Shown: positions 9,601-19,554 of the stretch, one piece after another | Layout of the letters: the number at the start of each line of letters is the position of its first letter | Numbering within the stretch: position 1 is the stretch's first letter | Assembly (NCBI GenBank): GCA_021797735.1 | Contig: JAJZZE010000021.1 | Span: 1-64,000, forward strand | DNA from: Thermoplasmata archaeon | Lineage (GTDB): Archaea; Thermoplasmatota; Thermoplasmata; Thermoplasmatales; Thermoplasmataceae | DNA: 64,000 bases | Direction: 5' to 3' | The notes under the pieces: generated by a model | Databases searched by the model: none | Seen by the model: the letters and a program-made list of their open reading frames with translations, nothing else | Told to the model about the DNA's origin: nothing | Position numbers and translations under genes: made by a program

Positions 9601-10060
9601 AGAGGCCTTAAGGTCTAAAGGGTTATATGCCGAGGACATAATGGAAAAGGTTGCACATACAGGAACATTAAAGGGTGTTAATTTACCTGATGACATTAAA
9701 AAGGTATTTGTAACTGCACAGGAAATAGATCCGGACTGGCATGTACTTATGCAGGCAACCTTCCAGAGATACTGTGATTCCGGTGTATCAAAAACAATAA
9801 ATCTGCCATTTGAAGCAACACCAGATGATATAGCAAAGGCATACAGACTGGCAAAGGACTTACACTGCAAGGGCATAACCGTATACCGTGACAGGAGCAA
9901 ATCACAGCAGGTATTATATACCGGCAATGGAAACACAGATGATCAAAAAAAAAGTGACGAAGAAAGGAAAATAGATTTAACACTGCAAATGCCTGATAAA
10001 TTTTTAAAATTAAGTTCGACATTTGACCCGGCATGTCCTACCGGGAAATGCGATTTATAA
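6635..10060 (+). CDS. nrdJ: Adenosylcobalamin-dependent (class II) ribonucleoside reductase, intein-containing precursor
   Basis: Reduces ribonucleotides to deoxyribonucleotides. The precursor is 1141 residues; after removal of a 367-residue intein the enzyme is about 774. An ATP-cone domain opens the protein (VIKRDGSKVPFDKTKI). NSPTLMNAGGALGQLSACFV carries the first active-site Cys. The NPCGEQPL motif supplies the radical Cys and the Glu, and the intein sits exactly between its Pro and Cys. STTTTIAPTGTISIIAGCSS is the conserved C-terminal loop, and the tail CPTGKCDL carries the reducing Cys pair. No small-subunit (nrdB) gene is near, as expected for a B12 enzyme. The ATG at 6635 follows a GGTG element; the TTG at 6623 is an alternative. 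Confidence 0.93.
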   Translation: MITTIKNVIKRDGSKVPFDKTKIVMAIYKAMLSVKTGSMEDANKFADLVLGEMEKTSKEPNVELIQDTVENVLMTEKIDHKSYVPVAKAYILYREKRKTIREEKQLIGVNDDLKLTVNAVKVLESRYLFKDSEGKIIETPKQMFHRVAVHLGVIQGLYDYINYQKNKKVNNNGEVYASVSKTEIEELKRAFSELKKEYEIKGTFDDFMDFLQTKKTLVNYYIDRFEHVMSNLEFVPNSPTLMNAGGALGQLSACFVLPVDDSIDSIFNALKATAEIHKSGGGTGFSFSRLRAKDDIVASTKGVASGPVSFMRIFDVTTDVIKQGGKRRGANMGILNYNHPDIMDFVMSKDSDNKVLSNFNISVAADDDFFEKLDNNDYIDLLNPRDKRPVSKIRASTLWSSIINQAWKTGDPGMIFLDEINKKNPVKNIAYIESTNPCVTGDTLIYTGDGIRRAIDLYNEGNNLDVVVDKRMTNQTIQQSTAVFCTGTKPVIKVTTKEGYSVRVTADHLIYSDSRGWIKAVDLNVGEPIRIMNAPGGFGIDGNLEAGRVLGWLVGDGYINNGKINKSAVLDFYAQDKPLAEDFAGYVNKIIRSSSNNREYTVGVINSESVNRNTVKSERLKEFAIEAGLGEDKLKVPDTVFSGNEEMQKGFIQALFEADGTVLFNKESRHALRLTSVSERLLQDVQMLLLNFGIYSRIYRNRRKAEMRYLPDAHGNPKLYPTQAYHELDVSGENLIAFAEKIRFLSDRKNGKVREVIESYTKGARKTKWTARVMSLEDDGEEQVFDLIEPETHSFIANGVLVHNCGEQPLMPYESCNLGSINLSKFVENGQFNYDRYKEVIDTATIFLENVVDANKFPVENIKNMTRKTRKIGLGLMGFADMLIKLKIPYNSNEALEIGEHIMKILNDESHAESQKLAEERGVFPGWYGSEWEENGIKMRNSTTTTIAPTGTISIIAGCSSSIEPLFAIAFVRHVLNGQELLEVNPLFEEALRSKGLYAEDIMEKVAHTGTLKGVNLPDDIKKVFVTAQEIDPDWHVLMQATFQRYCDSGVSKTINLPFEATPDDIAKAYRLAKDLHCKGITVYRDRSKSQQVLYTGNGNTDDQKKSDEERKIDLTLQMPDKFLKLSSTFDPACPTGKCDL
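7946..9046 (+). other. RIR1-type intein with LAGLIDADG homing endonuclease
   Basis: In-frame protein insertion within nrdJ. It begins with Cys (CVTGDTLIYTGDG, block A), has the T-x-x-H block B (VRVTADHLIYS), two LAGLIDADG-type motifs (LGWLVGDGYI and FIQALFEADGTV), and ends HSFIANGVLVHN directly before the extein Cys. All splicing residues (Cys1, block B His, penultimate His, terminal Asn, Cys+1) are present, so it should be splicing-competent. The acidic residues of both endonuclease motifs are intact. The insertion point is the radical-Cys motif, a known intein site in ribonucleotide reductases, reported in Ferroplasma among others. Confidence 0.95.
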
Positions 10061-10085
10061 AAATTTTTAAGTTTTACTATAATTT

Positions 10086-11213
10086 TTATTTATGATAATT
10101 GTAATCGAAATCATCCAGGATATTCATATATAATAAACATGCATTATATGGCGTTTTATATGGGTTAAAATAATTATGCACTTCCTGGTCTCCGGGGTTA
10201 CCGGTTGATAAATAATATAAATTATCCGAAGTTTGCAGATACCTCCACAATTTTTTATTTTTGTTATCTTTCAATGAAACTAATTTATCAAAGGCCTCTT
10301 TCTGCATTTGATTGCCCAGCCATGGGTTTAAATTTCTGTCTGTATCTGCCCATGATATTGTATCCTTTACCGATACTGTTCCATGGTTATCGAATTTTGA
10401 AGCCTCATCTATTTTCACAAAGCCGATATCATTTTTTCTGAATTCAATGGGCAAATATTTTAAAAACTCGAATATTCCTGTGCTTTCCCTCTGGTGCTCT
10501 CCAAATGTTTCATAATCCATAAATAAATTTATGACGTCTCCCGGTGTTCTCTTTATCCACGATGCATACTTATCTGCAGTTAATGGAAATTCACTCCATC
10601 CATGGTCTGAAAATCTGAATGAAATATCATCGCTGAGTCTGTAATTTCTCAGCAATAAATTTAAACCTGAAATGCTTTTATATAAATAATTCGGGTTATA
10701 ATTATTTATTATGCTATCCGTACCTTCCGTTATTATATTTTTATAACCCAGTGATGAAACTGTTTCTGATATATCATCATTATAAATTAATTCTGTATTT
10801 CTGAAGGTTTTTGGTTCTATGTTGAATATTTTTTTCATCAATTTTTTATGTTCATTTATCTGGTATATAAACTCCTTCTTATCGAATATTGAGGCTAAAC
10901 TGTGATAGTATGTTTCACCTATTAATTCGCCCAAACCCGATCTAAAATAATCACTGAATGCATCTATAACCTTCGGGTTATATTCTAATGCCTGTTCCAT
11001 TAATGTTCCAGAAATAGAAAAACTTGCATTTATATTATTTTCCATCAGTATTCTGGTTGTTTTGATGTAACTCTCATCAGCCACCCTTAAAAATATCTCC
11101 CTGTTCTTTTCATGCCAGAAATAATCATCTTTATCATTTATACTGTTTAATCGATAAATTTTCAGCCTTTTTGGCTGGTGTACCTCGAAATAAAATATTA
11201 CATTATCGCTCAT
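10086..11213 (-). CDS. Glycoside hydrolase family 57 (alpha-amylase type)
   Basis: 375 residues. GH57 enzymes act on alpha-1,4 or alpha-1,6 glucans. The conserved regions appear in order: FEVHQPKR near the N-terminus, GELIGETYYHS, FRNTELIYND with the expected catalytic nucleophile Glu, and FMDYETFGEHQ with the acid/base Asp. The ATG at 11213 is chosen over an upstream ATG because a GGTGAT ribosome site lies just before it, within the last codons of the preceding glycosyltransferase gene (11-base overlap), giving translational coupling. Together the two genes likely make and trim a storage alpha-glucan; whether it is an amylase, branching enzyme or glucanotransferase cannot be told. Confidence 0.88.
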   Translation of the reverse strand: MSDNVIFYFEVHQPKRLKIYRLNSINDKDDYFWHEKNREIFLRVADESYIKTTRILMENNINASFSISGTLMEQALEYNPKVIDAFSDYFRSGLGELIGETYYHSLASIFDKKEFIYQINEHKKLMKKIFNIEPKTFRNTELIYNDDISETVSSLGYKNIITEGTDSIINNYNPNYLYKSISGLNLLLRNYRLSDDISFRFSDHGWSEFPLTADKYASWIKRTPGDVINLFMDYETFGEHQRESTGIFEFLKYLPIEFRKNDIGFVKIDEASKFDNHGTVSVKDTISWADTDRNLNPWLGNQMQKEAFDKLVSLKDNKNKKLWRYLQTSDNLYYLSTGNPGDQEVHNYFNPYKTPYNACLLYMNILDDFDYNYHK

Positions 11214-12435
11214 AATCACCACCTGAAAATACTGATTTATAAACATACATTGTTTTTATTGCCGCATTCTCCCATGTAAACCTTTTTGCCTCTATCTGGC
11301 CGTTAGTGCCCATAGTTTCCCTTAAACCCTTATATTTTAATAGCCCTATTATATATTCTGCCATTAAATCAGTATCATAAAAATCACATTTAAATACATT
11401 ATACAGGGCTTCACCGACACCGGTTGTATTGCTGATTATTGCTGGGGTTCCCATGCTCATTGCCTCTATTACGGAAATCCCAAATGGTTCTGACACGGCC
11501 GGTAAAACAAAAACATCAGTATCCCTAAAATATTTTATCTTATCATTTAAACTTACAAAGCCTGTAAAAATAACATTATCTTCTATTTTTGATTCTACTG
11601 CAAGTTTTTTCATATCGTATATTAAATCACCGGTACCCGCAACTACAAATTTAACGCCAGGAAAATATTTTACAACCTTTTTTGCAGTTTCAAGGAAAAA
11701 TTTAGGTCCTTTCTGTGTTGTTACCCTGCCAAAATATAAAATATTTTTATGTAAACTATAATCCCTGTATCCGGAGTCAATAAGATTGGGGTTTACACCA
11801 TTGTATATAACATATATTTTTTTTGCATCCGCATTGTAATTATCTATTATCATATTCCTGGTGTAATCCGATACTGCAATTATTTTATCCGCTATTTTTA
11901 TTGCCTCTTTCTCTATATCCATTATATATTTCTGCGGGAAGAAATTGCCGGATCTATCTATTTCAGTGCTATGAATTGTTATAACTAATGGTATACCATA
12001 TTTTTTCTTTAATTCTATACCCGCACTGAATGTTATCCAATCATGGCAGTGAATTATATCAGTATTCTTATCAAAGCAATCTACAACCCCCTTATTGTAG
12101 TAATATATCATCTCATTGAAATCCTTAAAATTAAAATTATTGAAATTTATATTTTTAATTCCGGAATTTTTGTAATAACTATTTTCATCAGGTTTATTTT
12201 CAATTTCCCCATTTTTAGTTTGCCCTGCAGTGCCAGAATATTCACTTAAACTTTCAGTATTAAATCTAATTTTTTTTACATTGAAGGGGTATTTATCATA
12301 TAAGCCATCTACATCCGGCACATATACTGTAACGTCAATCATTCTATTCAGTATTGAAAAAATATTTATTGTATGGACACCAAGTCCCCCAGAAAATACC
12401 GGCGGTAATTCCCAGCCTATTACAGAAACCCTCAC
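11203..12435 (-). CDS. Glycosyltransferase, glycogen/starch-synthase-like (GT4/GT5 type)
   Basis: 410 residues, GT-B fold. The N-terminal GWELPPVFSGGLGVH resembles the donor-loop start of archaeal glycogen synthases. The central part contains YFGRVTTQKGPKFFLETA, and the C-terminal domain has EPFGISVIEAMSMGTPAI, the E-x7-E retaining motif. Probably transfers glucose from a nucleotide sugar to an alpha-glucan. The start is a GTG close behind a TATA-like stretch (leaderless). The downstream GH57 gene is coupled by an 11-base overlap, which supports a role in glucan storage. A trehalose or other sucrose-synthase-type transferase is the alternative. Confidence 0.85.
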   Translation of the reverse strand: MRVSVIGWELPPVFSGGLGVHTINIFSILNRMIDVTVYVPDVDGLYDKYPFNVKKIRFNTESLSEYSGTAGQTKNGEIENKPDENSYYKNSGIKNINFNNFNFKDFNEMIYYYNKGVVDCFDKNTDIIHCHDWITFSAGIELKKKYGIPLVITIHSTEIDRSGNFFPQKYIMDIEKEAIKIADKIIAVSDYTRNMIIDNYNADAKKIYVIYNGVNPNLIDSGYRDYSLHKNILYFGRVTTQKGPKFFLETAKKVVKYFPGVKFVVAGTGDLIYDMKKLAVESKIEDNVIFTGFVSLNDKIKYFRDTDVFVLPAVSEPFGISVIEAMSMGTPAIISNTTGVGEALYNVFKCDFYDTDLMAEYIIGLLKYKGLRETMGTNGQIEAKRFTWENAAIKTMYVYKSVFSGGDYER

Positions 12436-12477
12436 AATGCAATAATATTTATTGTTATATTAAGTTAATGATTTATT

Positions 12478-13845
12478 TCATATTTCACTCCTTCTGTGGA
12501 TTAATAAAAATGATGGCATTAACAGTATTATAAATAAAAATATAAATAATTTATCGGTTATTAACCCTGATAGTATCATTGTAATAAATCCTGTAAACGC
12601 AAATAGTGAAATAAAAAAATAAAAATGCCTGTAATTTATACCTCTGTTTCTTCTGTATAAATAAATGCCTGTGAATGCATCAACCGAAAACTCAAGCATT
12701 AAAAATATGCCGGAAACGGATAACAGTTCTGCAAAGAGGCTTTCTATTGATGGAACAAACAGCATAGCCGCATTGATCGATTCTGTTGCCACGGCTATTA
12801 TAAGTAAATTCGACCACGGAGTTTTATATTTTTTATGTGTATATCCGAATATATCAGGGAATAATTTATCCCTGGACATTGCATACCATGCCCTGCTCAG
12901 TATATACGTTGTTAACCATAATGAACTTGCAGTTGAAGCTATCACAGCTATATCCATTATAAATGAATATTCCGGTATTATATATCCTGCCCATACAGCC
13001 AGGGGGTCCACACTACCGGATAATAAATTCATGGGCGTTTCCATCTCCATTAAACTTAAGGTAACGGTATAAATAATAAAAACTATAATTAATCCTATCA
13101 TTCCAGTTGTTCCCGGCCATTTCTTTTTATTAAATGATTCCTCAGATGCATACGAATCTATCTCCCAGCCATCCATTATAGTTGCTATTACTGGAAAAGC
13201 AAGCATGTACTTATATGGGCTTTTTATAATATTACCGTAATCAAGGAACCATTTAAATGATATCTTATTTACAACATGGCCAGGCATATAATATAACGCT
13301 ATAAATATAAATAAGATGATTATAAATAATTCTACAAATAAAAATATTTCAGTTAACCTCGCAGTTGGTTTTGCACCAAGAACAGATGCTATTAAGGTTA
13401 TTATTATCCAGATGCTGCCTATCATAAATACTGTAGCGTTGCTGGAAAATGTACTGTAATTTATAATTTTTATATTATACAGTAATGTTGCTGTGTATTC
13501 GCCTGCAGGGATAACTATAGGTGGTATTGAAAAGAAATATGCCAGTGTAACAATCCATGCCTGGAATGATCCATATTTTTTTGAGATAATTTTATTTCCC
13601 CAGTGATATGAGGCACCGGCATTCGGGTATAATCTGTTGAATTTCCGGAAAATAATGGCTGCAGATAAATATACCGGCAATACAGTTATTATTGCCATTA
13701 TTGAATAAAAACCCAAATAATATGCTATAACACCATATGATGCAGCTATACTGAAAGCCGGGGCAACACTGGACGTTGATAATGCTGCCAGATCCCTGAA
13801 TCTGTGCACGTTTTCCTGGAGAGACGACACCTCATAATCTTTCAT
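12478..13845 (-). CDS. APC-family amino acid permease
   Basis: About 455 residues with roughly 12 hydrophobic helices, the size and layout of the amino acid/polyamine/organocation superfamily. The first helix region SSVAPAFSIAASYGVIAYY and the segment YPNAGASYHWGNKI after helix 2 match the family's unwound helix 1 and the conserved Gly-rich turn. The substrate is not predictable. The ATG at 13845 follows GAGTGA with suitable spacing; an in-frame TTG at 13857 sits where transcription is predicted to start and is an alternative leaderless start. Divergent from the acetoacetyl-CoA synthetase gene, so it shares that 130-base promoter region. Confidence 0.87.
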   Translation of the reverse strand: MKDYEVSSLQENVHRFRDLAALSTSSVAPAFSIAASYGVIAYYLGFYSIMAIITVLPVYLSAAIIFRKFNRLYPNAGASYHWGNKIISKKYGSFQAWIVTLAYFFSIPPIVIPAGEYTATLLYNIKIINYSTFSSNATVFMIGSIWIIITLIASVLGAKPTARLTEIFLFVELFIIILFIFIALYYMPGHVVNKISFKWFLDYGNIIKSPYKYMLAFPVIATIMDGWEIDSYASEESFNKKKWPGTTGMIGLIIVFIIYTVTLSLMEMETPMNLLSGSVDPLAVWAGYIIPEYSFIMDIAVIASTASSLWLTTYILSRAWYAMSRDKLFPDIFGYTHKKYKTPWSNLLIIAVATESINAAMLFVPSIESLFAELLSVSGIFLMLEFSVDAFTGIYLYRRNRGINYRHFYFFISLFAFTGFITMILSGLITDKLFIFLFIILLMPSFLLIHRRSEI

Positions 13846-13977
13846 TGGATCACTCAAATATACTTTATTTTAGGTAAGTTTACTTTATATATAAATTTAT
13901 TTTTAATTTTTTTATAAAATATAAGCATTATATTACCTGTAATCAAGATTTAAATATAGATTTGATATTAAATAAGA

Positions 13978-15900
13978 ATGAAAATATTATGGTCTCCCAC
14001 GGCTCATGACAAAAAAAATTCAAATATGTATAAATTCATGGATTATATTAACAGCAAGGGAATTAATATAAACAGTTATAATGACCTATATAACTATTCA
14101 GTAAACAGCATAGAAAATTTCTGGGAAAATATATTAAACTTTTTTGATATTAAAAAATATGGCAGTTATGATTATGTATTATCCGATCATAAAATGCCGG
14201 GCAATATGTGGTTTAGGGGTTTAAAACTGAATTATGCGGAAAATGCATTAAATCATGATGGCGTGGCGATTGTATATAAAACCGAGGTAACGGAAACAAA
14301 AACAATGACATATAATGAATTAAAGGATAAAGTATCAAAATTATATAATTTTCTAAGGGAAAACAATATAAAAAAGGGGGATGTAATTGCATCGTATATG
14401 CCGAATGTACCTGAAAACGTTATAACCTTTCTGGCTTCTGCTGCCATGGGGTCAATATTTTCTTCAACGGCGATGGATTTTGGATCAAAGAGTGTAATAG
14501 AGAGATTCAATCAGTTAAAGCCGAAGGTTCTGGTTACATCGGATGGTTATTCATATAACGGGAAAATATACGATAAAATTAATGAAATAAAGGAAATAAT
14601 AAATAATATAGATTCGATAGAAACTGTAATTATTTACCATTATATAAACAGTGATATATCAGTAAACAGGAAATTATTTGGCTTTGATTATATTTATAAT
14701 AATTACGCAGGCAATATTGAATATGAAAGGATGGATTTTAATGACCCATTATGGGTTTTATTCTCATCTGGGACAACCGGGAAACCCAAGGGCATTGTTC
14801 ATAGCCATGGCGGAATAATACTGGAGCATTTGAAATCATTATCACTGCATATAAATTTAAAGGAAAATGACCGGTTTTTCTGGTATACAAGCACTGGATG
14901 GATGATGTGGAATTTTTTAATAGGTTCATTATTAACGGGTTCAACAATGGTTCTTTATGATGGCTCACCATTTTATCCGGATAATAATTTTCTATGGGAT
15001 TTTTTAAATAAAAATAACGTTAAATATTTTGGGACAAGTGCAGCATATATAACACATTTAAGGAAGATTAATTTCATGCCCGATAATACGGATAATATAA
15101 AGGGCATATTTTATACAGGCAGTCCACTGGATAGGGAAGGCTATGAGTATATATATAAAATAAATAAAAACTTCTGGTTTTCCGGGATAAGTGGTGGAAC
15201 CGATATATGCTCCGCATTTTTCATGCCGGATATCTTATTAAATGTATATGATGGTGAAATGCAGTGCATAGCTCTGGGGGATAAGGTAAGGTCATATGAT
15301 GAAAATGGAATTCCTGTAATAAATCAGATCGGTGAATTAGTGGTTGAGGAACCGATGCCATCTATGCCAGTATATCTGTGGAATGATAAAAATTACGACC
15401 TCTATATGGACTCATATTTCAGTTTTTATAAAAATGTGTGGAGGCATGGCGATTTTATAGAAATTACAGAAAGAAATACTGTTGTAATATACGGTAGATC
15501 AGATGCAACACTGAATAAGAACGGGGTAAGAATAGGCACATCGGATGTATACAGTATTGTTGAAAATATCCCGGAGGTTAGGGAATCCTTAATAGTGGGC
15601 ATTGAAACGAAAAATGGATATTATATGCCCTTATTTGTTGTTAAAAATAATAATATGGATGATAATATGCTAAAAACAAAGATAAAGAACGAAATAAAGA
15701 AATATTTACCGAGGTATTTACCGGATGATATATTTTTTGTGGATGACATACCCAAAACATTGAATAATAAGAAGATGGAGGTACCAGTAAAGAGGATATT
15801 AATGGGTTATGATATTAATAAATCAGTAAATTACGGATCTGTTCTGAATCCAGATGCCATTAAATATTTCGTAGAGCTGTCAAAAAAATTAAAGATCTAA
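13978..15900 (+). CDS. Acetoacetate--CoA ligase (acetoacetyl-CoA synthetase)
   Basis: 640 residues, ANL superfamily. Activates acetoacetate, or a related short acid, to its CoA thioester using ATP. The N-terminal block LWSPTAHDKKNSNMYKFMDY followed by WFRGLKLNYAEN is characteristic of acetoacetyl-CoA rather than acetyl-CoA synthetases. The ATP motif FSSGTTGKPKGIVHSH is at about 260-275, ISGGTDICSAF is the adenine and carboxylate loop, and the C-terminal catalytic Lys lies in LNNKKMEVPVKRI. The symbol is withheld because acetyl- and propionyl-CoA relatives overlap in sequence. Very AT-rich codon use like its neighbours. Confidence 0.85.
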   Translation: MKILWSPTAHDKKNSNMYKFMDYINSKGININSYNDLYNYSVNSIENFWENILNFFDIKKYGSYDYVLSDHKMPGNMWFRGLKLNYAENALNHDGVAIVYKTEVTETKTMTYNELKDKVSKLYNFLRENNIKKGDVIASYMPNVPENVITFLASAAMGSIFSSTAMDFGSKSVIERFNQLKPKVLVTSDGYSYNGKIYDKINEIKEIINNIDSIETVIIYHYINSDISVNRKLFGFDYIYNNYAGNIEYERMDFNDPLWVLFSSGTTGKPKGIVHSHGGIILEHLKSLSLHINLKENDRFFWYTSTGWMMWNFLIGSLLTGSTMVLYDGSPFYPDNNFLWDFLNKNNVKYFGTSAAYITHLRKINFMPDNTDNIKGIFYTGSPLDREGYEYIYKINKNFWFSGISGGTDICSAFFMPDILLNVYDGEMQCIALGDKVRSYDENGIPVINQIGELVVEEPMPSMPVYLWNDKNYDLYMDSYFSFYKNVWRHGDFIEITERNTVVIYGRSDATLNKNGVRIGTSDVYSIVENIPEVRESLIVGIETKNGYYMPLFVVKNNNMDDNMLKTKIKNEIKKYLPRYLPDDIFFVDDIPKTLNNKKMEVPVKRILMGYDINKSVNYGSVLNPDAIKYFVELSKKLKI

Positions 15901-16002
15901 ATTCTCCCATTTATAATACCTGTCAATCCAGAAGCGGCAACAACTGTATAAATCAGGATATTTATCCATTCTTATGGTATACGCATTAAACATTTATAAA
16001 TG

Positions 16003-16077
16003 TGCTCCGGCCGGGATTTGAACCCGAGTCATCGGCTCGAAAGGCCGGAATGCTTGGCCGTACTACACCACCGGAGC
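16003..16077 (-). tRNA. tRNA-Glu (anticodon UUC)
   Basis: On the minus strand the sequence folds as a tRNA: acceptor arms GCTCCGG and CCGGAGC with discriminator A, T loop TTCGAAT, and anticodon loop CTTTCGA giving anticodon TTC. No CCA is encoded and there is no intron. A TATA box (TTTATAAC, about 16089-16096) lies upstream. One anticodon-stem pair appears mismatched (C27-A43). The sequence closely resembles other archaeal tRNA-Glu genes. Confidence 0.95.
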
Positions 16078-16134
16078 CTAACAGTGTAGTTATAAATAAT
16101 ATATCTATTTTTTGCAAAACATAATTGCATTATA

Positions 16135-17415
<1,281 letters not shown>

Positions 17416-17713
17416 TTAAACCTATAAGTTATAATAATAAAGTATAAAATTTTTTATCATAATCCAATATTTTTATAATTATCATATACCGTGGAACAAT
17501 ATAATTTATTCTATCATTATAATATAAATACCATGTTACTGCATATATAAAATTAACTATTTAGTAAATACTTAAATTTAATTATAATTCAGTTTGAACC
17601 CTTAAAAATAAGCATTATAAATTTAAAATTATAAAATTTATCTAATATAAAAATTAGTTATAATAATGTTATTTAAAATATACTTAAATATATAATTCGT
17701 TTATAATTTAATT

Positions 17714-18694
17714 ATGAACAAAAAAATTATAATAGTAATTACGGTACTTTTCCTGCTTTTGATCATACCCGCCGCCTCGCAGGCCTCGGGATCTGGTTCA
17801 TACGGAACATCATCTATAACCCTAAATCACAGTAGTGGTACAGCCGGAAGAGGAGGTTCAGCCTCAACAGGTTACACGGTTAAACTTGTATCGGGTACTA
17901 AATGGGGGACAACTATTTCTGCTGTAGCTCCATCGGGAATATCTGTAGCATTTTCAAACTCATGCGCTGATCCATCATATAGCGGTACAATGACTGTAAC
18001 AGCAGGTAAAACTGTATCGCCTGGAATATATAACATTTCCATAAAGGCAACGGGTGATGACCCCAGTACTTCCACCGTTACATACACATTAAACGTAACA
18101 AATTCCACAGTAGCAGTTCCACCACCAAAGGTTATCCCAAACAATCTGCCATTTGAAATTGGTGGAATTATCATTGCAGTTTCTTTAATACTGGCAGTTA
18201 TACCTGCAGTTTTACCGGCACTGGTACAGGCAGTAGATAAAAACAGAATACATGCATTGCTTGTGGTTTCAGCTGCAGCACTGATACCGTCACTATACCT
18301 TGCAGTGGATGACCCGGTACTGAGGACATCAGCACCATTGCATTATGGGCTTCTAATCCTTTATATAATATTACTGATCACCGCACTTGTAATGGTGTTT
18401 AAAAGCAGAACCAGGAACTATTCCATGGGGCTATTCAGAATTCTGGGTGGCGGAATGTTTGCCCTGATGCTCGTGGATACGGTTTTTGGGCTTCCTGTGT
18501 CATCCACATACGCTGCCATACCATACATGGGCTGGAAATATCTATTTGGATTCGGAACAACTTCAATTTCATCTACTGCCCTATCGGTGGCGTTTTCAGT
18601 AATAATGATGGCGTCAGCACTTTTATTTTCATTTTCAATCAAAAACACAAAAATAAGTAAAAAACATACTGTAAAAACGGTAAATAATAAATAA
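17714..18694 (+). CDS. Exported Ig-like-domain protein with several C-terminal membrane helices
   Basis: 326 residues. Residues 4-23 form a signal peptide (IIIVITVLFLLLIIPAASQA). Residues about 25-140 are a Ser/Thr/Gly-rich beta-strand region (SSITLNHSSGTAGRGGSA to YTLNVTNSTVAVPPP), probably one Ig-like domain outside the cell. A Pro-rich linker leads to about five hydrophobic helices between residues 150 and 310 and a basic cytoplasmic tail. No enzyme motif was seen. It could be a surface sensor or an energy-coupled surface protein; function unknown. The 298-base region upstream is strongly AT-rich with several TATA-like stretches close to the ATG, consistent with a strong promoter. Confidence 0.75.
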   Translation: MNKKIIIVITVLFLLLIIPAASQASGSGSYGTSSITLNHSSGTAGRGGSASTGYTVKLVSGTKWGTTISAVAPSGISVAFSNSCADPSYSGTMTVTAGKTVSPGIYNISIKATGDDPSTSTVTYTLNVTNSTVAVPPPKVIPNNLPFEIGGIIIAVSLILAVIPAVLPALVQAVDKNRIHALLVVSAAALIPSLYLAVDDPVLRTSAPLHYGLLILYIILLITALVMVFKSRTRNYSMGLFRILGGGMFALMLVDTVFGLPVSSTYAAIPYMGWKYLFGFGTTSISSTALSVAFSVIMMASALLFSFSIKNTKISKKHTVKTVNNK

Positions 18695-18717
18695 ATTTAA
18701 TTTTTTAAAATTTTTAT

Positions 18718-19422
18718 TTAATTAAGGTATTTCTGTATTTCCTCGTTTGTATATATATGGAATCTATCCCCGACAACTATAGATGCAAGTTCAGGTTCCT
18801 TCATAGATCCCTCATCCGTAACTGCTGATTTAAGTGCCGCAATTCCAAGTTTAACTGCGTCTTCAAGTGACATGCCATCCTTGTATTCCCTTTCTACATA
18901 TTCTGTTACTGCATCTTTTCCGGCACCAATGGCCACAGATTTATACTCGTTTATTGTTCCCGCAGGGTCACAATCAAACAATCTCGGACCTATTGTGTCA
19001 GTTCCCGCAAATATCAGTGAAACACCATATGGCCTTACACCACCGAACTGTGTATACTGCTGCATCTGATCGGCAACCTTTTTTACAAGGTTTTCTATGT
19101 TTGTTAATGATCCATATGTTACCTTCTCCTGCTGTGCTCCAACCCTTGCAAAATCTATTAAGACCCTTGCATCCGCAACTAAACCTGAAGTAACGGTTGC
19201 AACATAATCATCAACAAGCTGAATTTTTTCAATGGAATTCTTCTCTACAAGGTGGCTTCTTACCTTTTTCTCTGATAATAATAATACGCCATCCTTAAAT
19301 TTTATACCTAAAGCTGTTGAACCTTTTTTTACTGCCTCTCTTGCATACTCAACCTGAAATAGTCTTCCATCCGGGGAAAACACTGTTATTGCTCTATCAT
19401 AAGCCATTTGACCCTGTTGCAT
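18718..19422 (-). CDS. psmA: Proteasome subunit alpha
   Basis: Structural alpha-ring subunit of the 20S proteasome, forming the gated entry to the protease chamber. 234 residues. The N-terminal gate and H0 helix [20 protein letters not shown] is nearly that of the Thermoplasma protein, followed by the alpha signature [30 protein letters not shown] and [13 protein letters not shown] are conserved core strands. A good ribosome site, GAGAGGTGA, precedes the ATG. No N-terminal Thr, as expected for an alpha subunit; the beta subunit is not in this window. Confidence 0.98.
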   Translation of the reverse strand: MQQGQMAYDRAITVFSPDGRLFQVEYAREAVKKGSTALGIKFKDGVLLLSEKKVRSHLVEKNSIEKIQLVDDYVATVTSGLVADARVLIDFARVGAQQEKVTYGSLTNIENLVKKVADQMQQYTQFGGVRPYGVSLIFAGTDTIGPRLFDCDPAGTINEYKSVAIGAGKDAVTEYVEREYKDGMSLEDAVKLGIAALKSAVTDEGSMKEPELASIVVGDRFHIYTNEEIQKYLN

Positions 19423-19554
19423 ATATTCACCTCTCCTTAATTATATCATATAATTATAATTTTTCCTATGCTTTCATATTATCTTTCATTATAAAATTTT
19501 CCATATTGAAAACAAATAAAAAAACTATAAATATAACCTTATTTTTTATGCATA

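Noticed and set aside
9133-9936. 267-codon open frame opposite the C-terminal part of nrdJ
   Set aside because: Lies wholly within conserved reductase sequence on the other strand; Ser/Cys-rich content is typical of antisense shadows.
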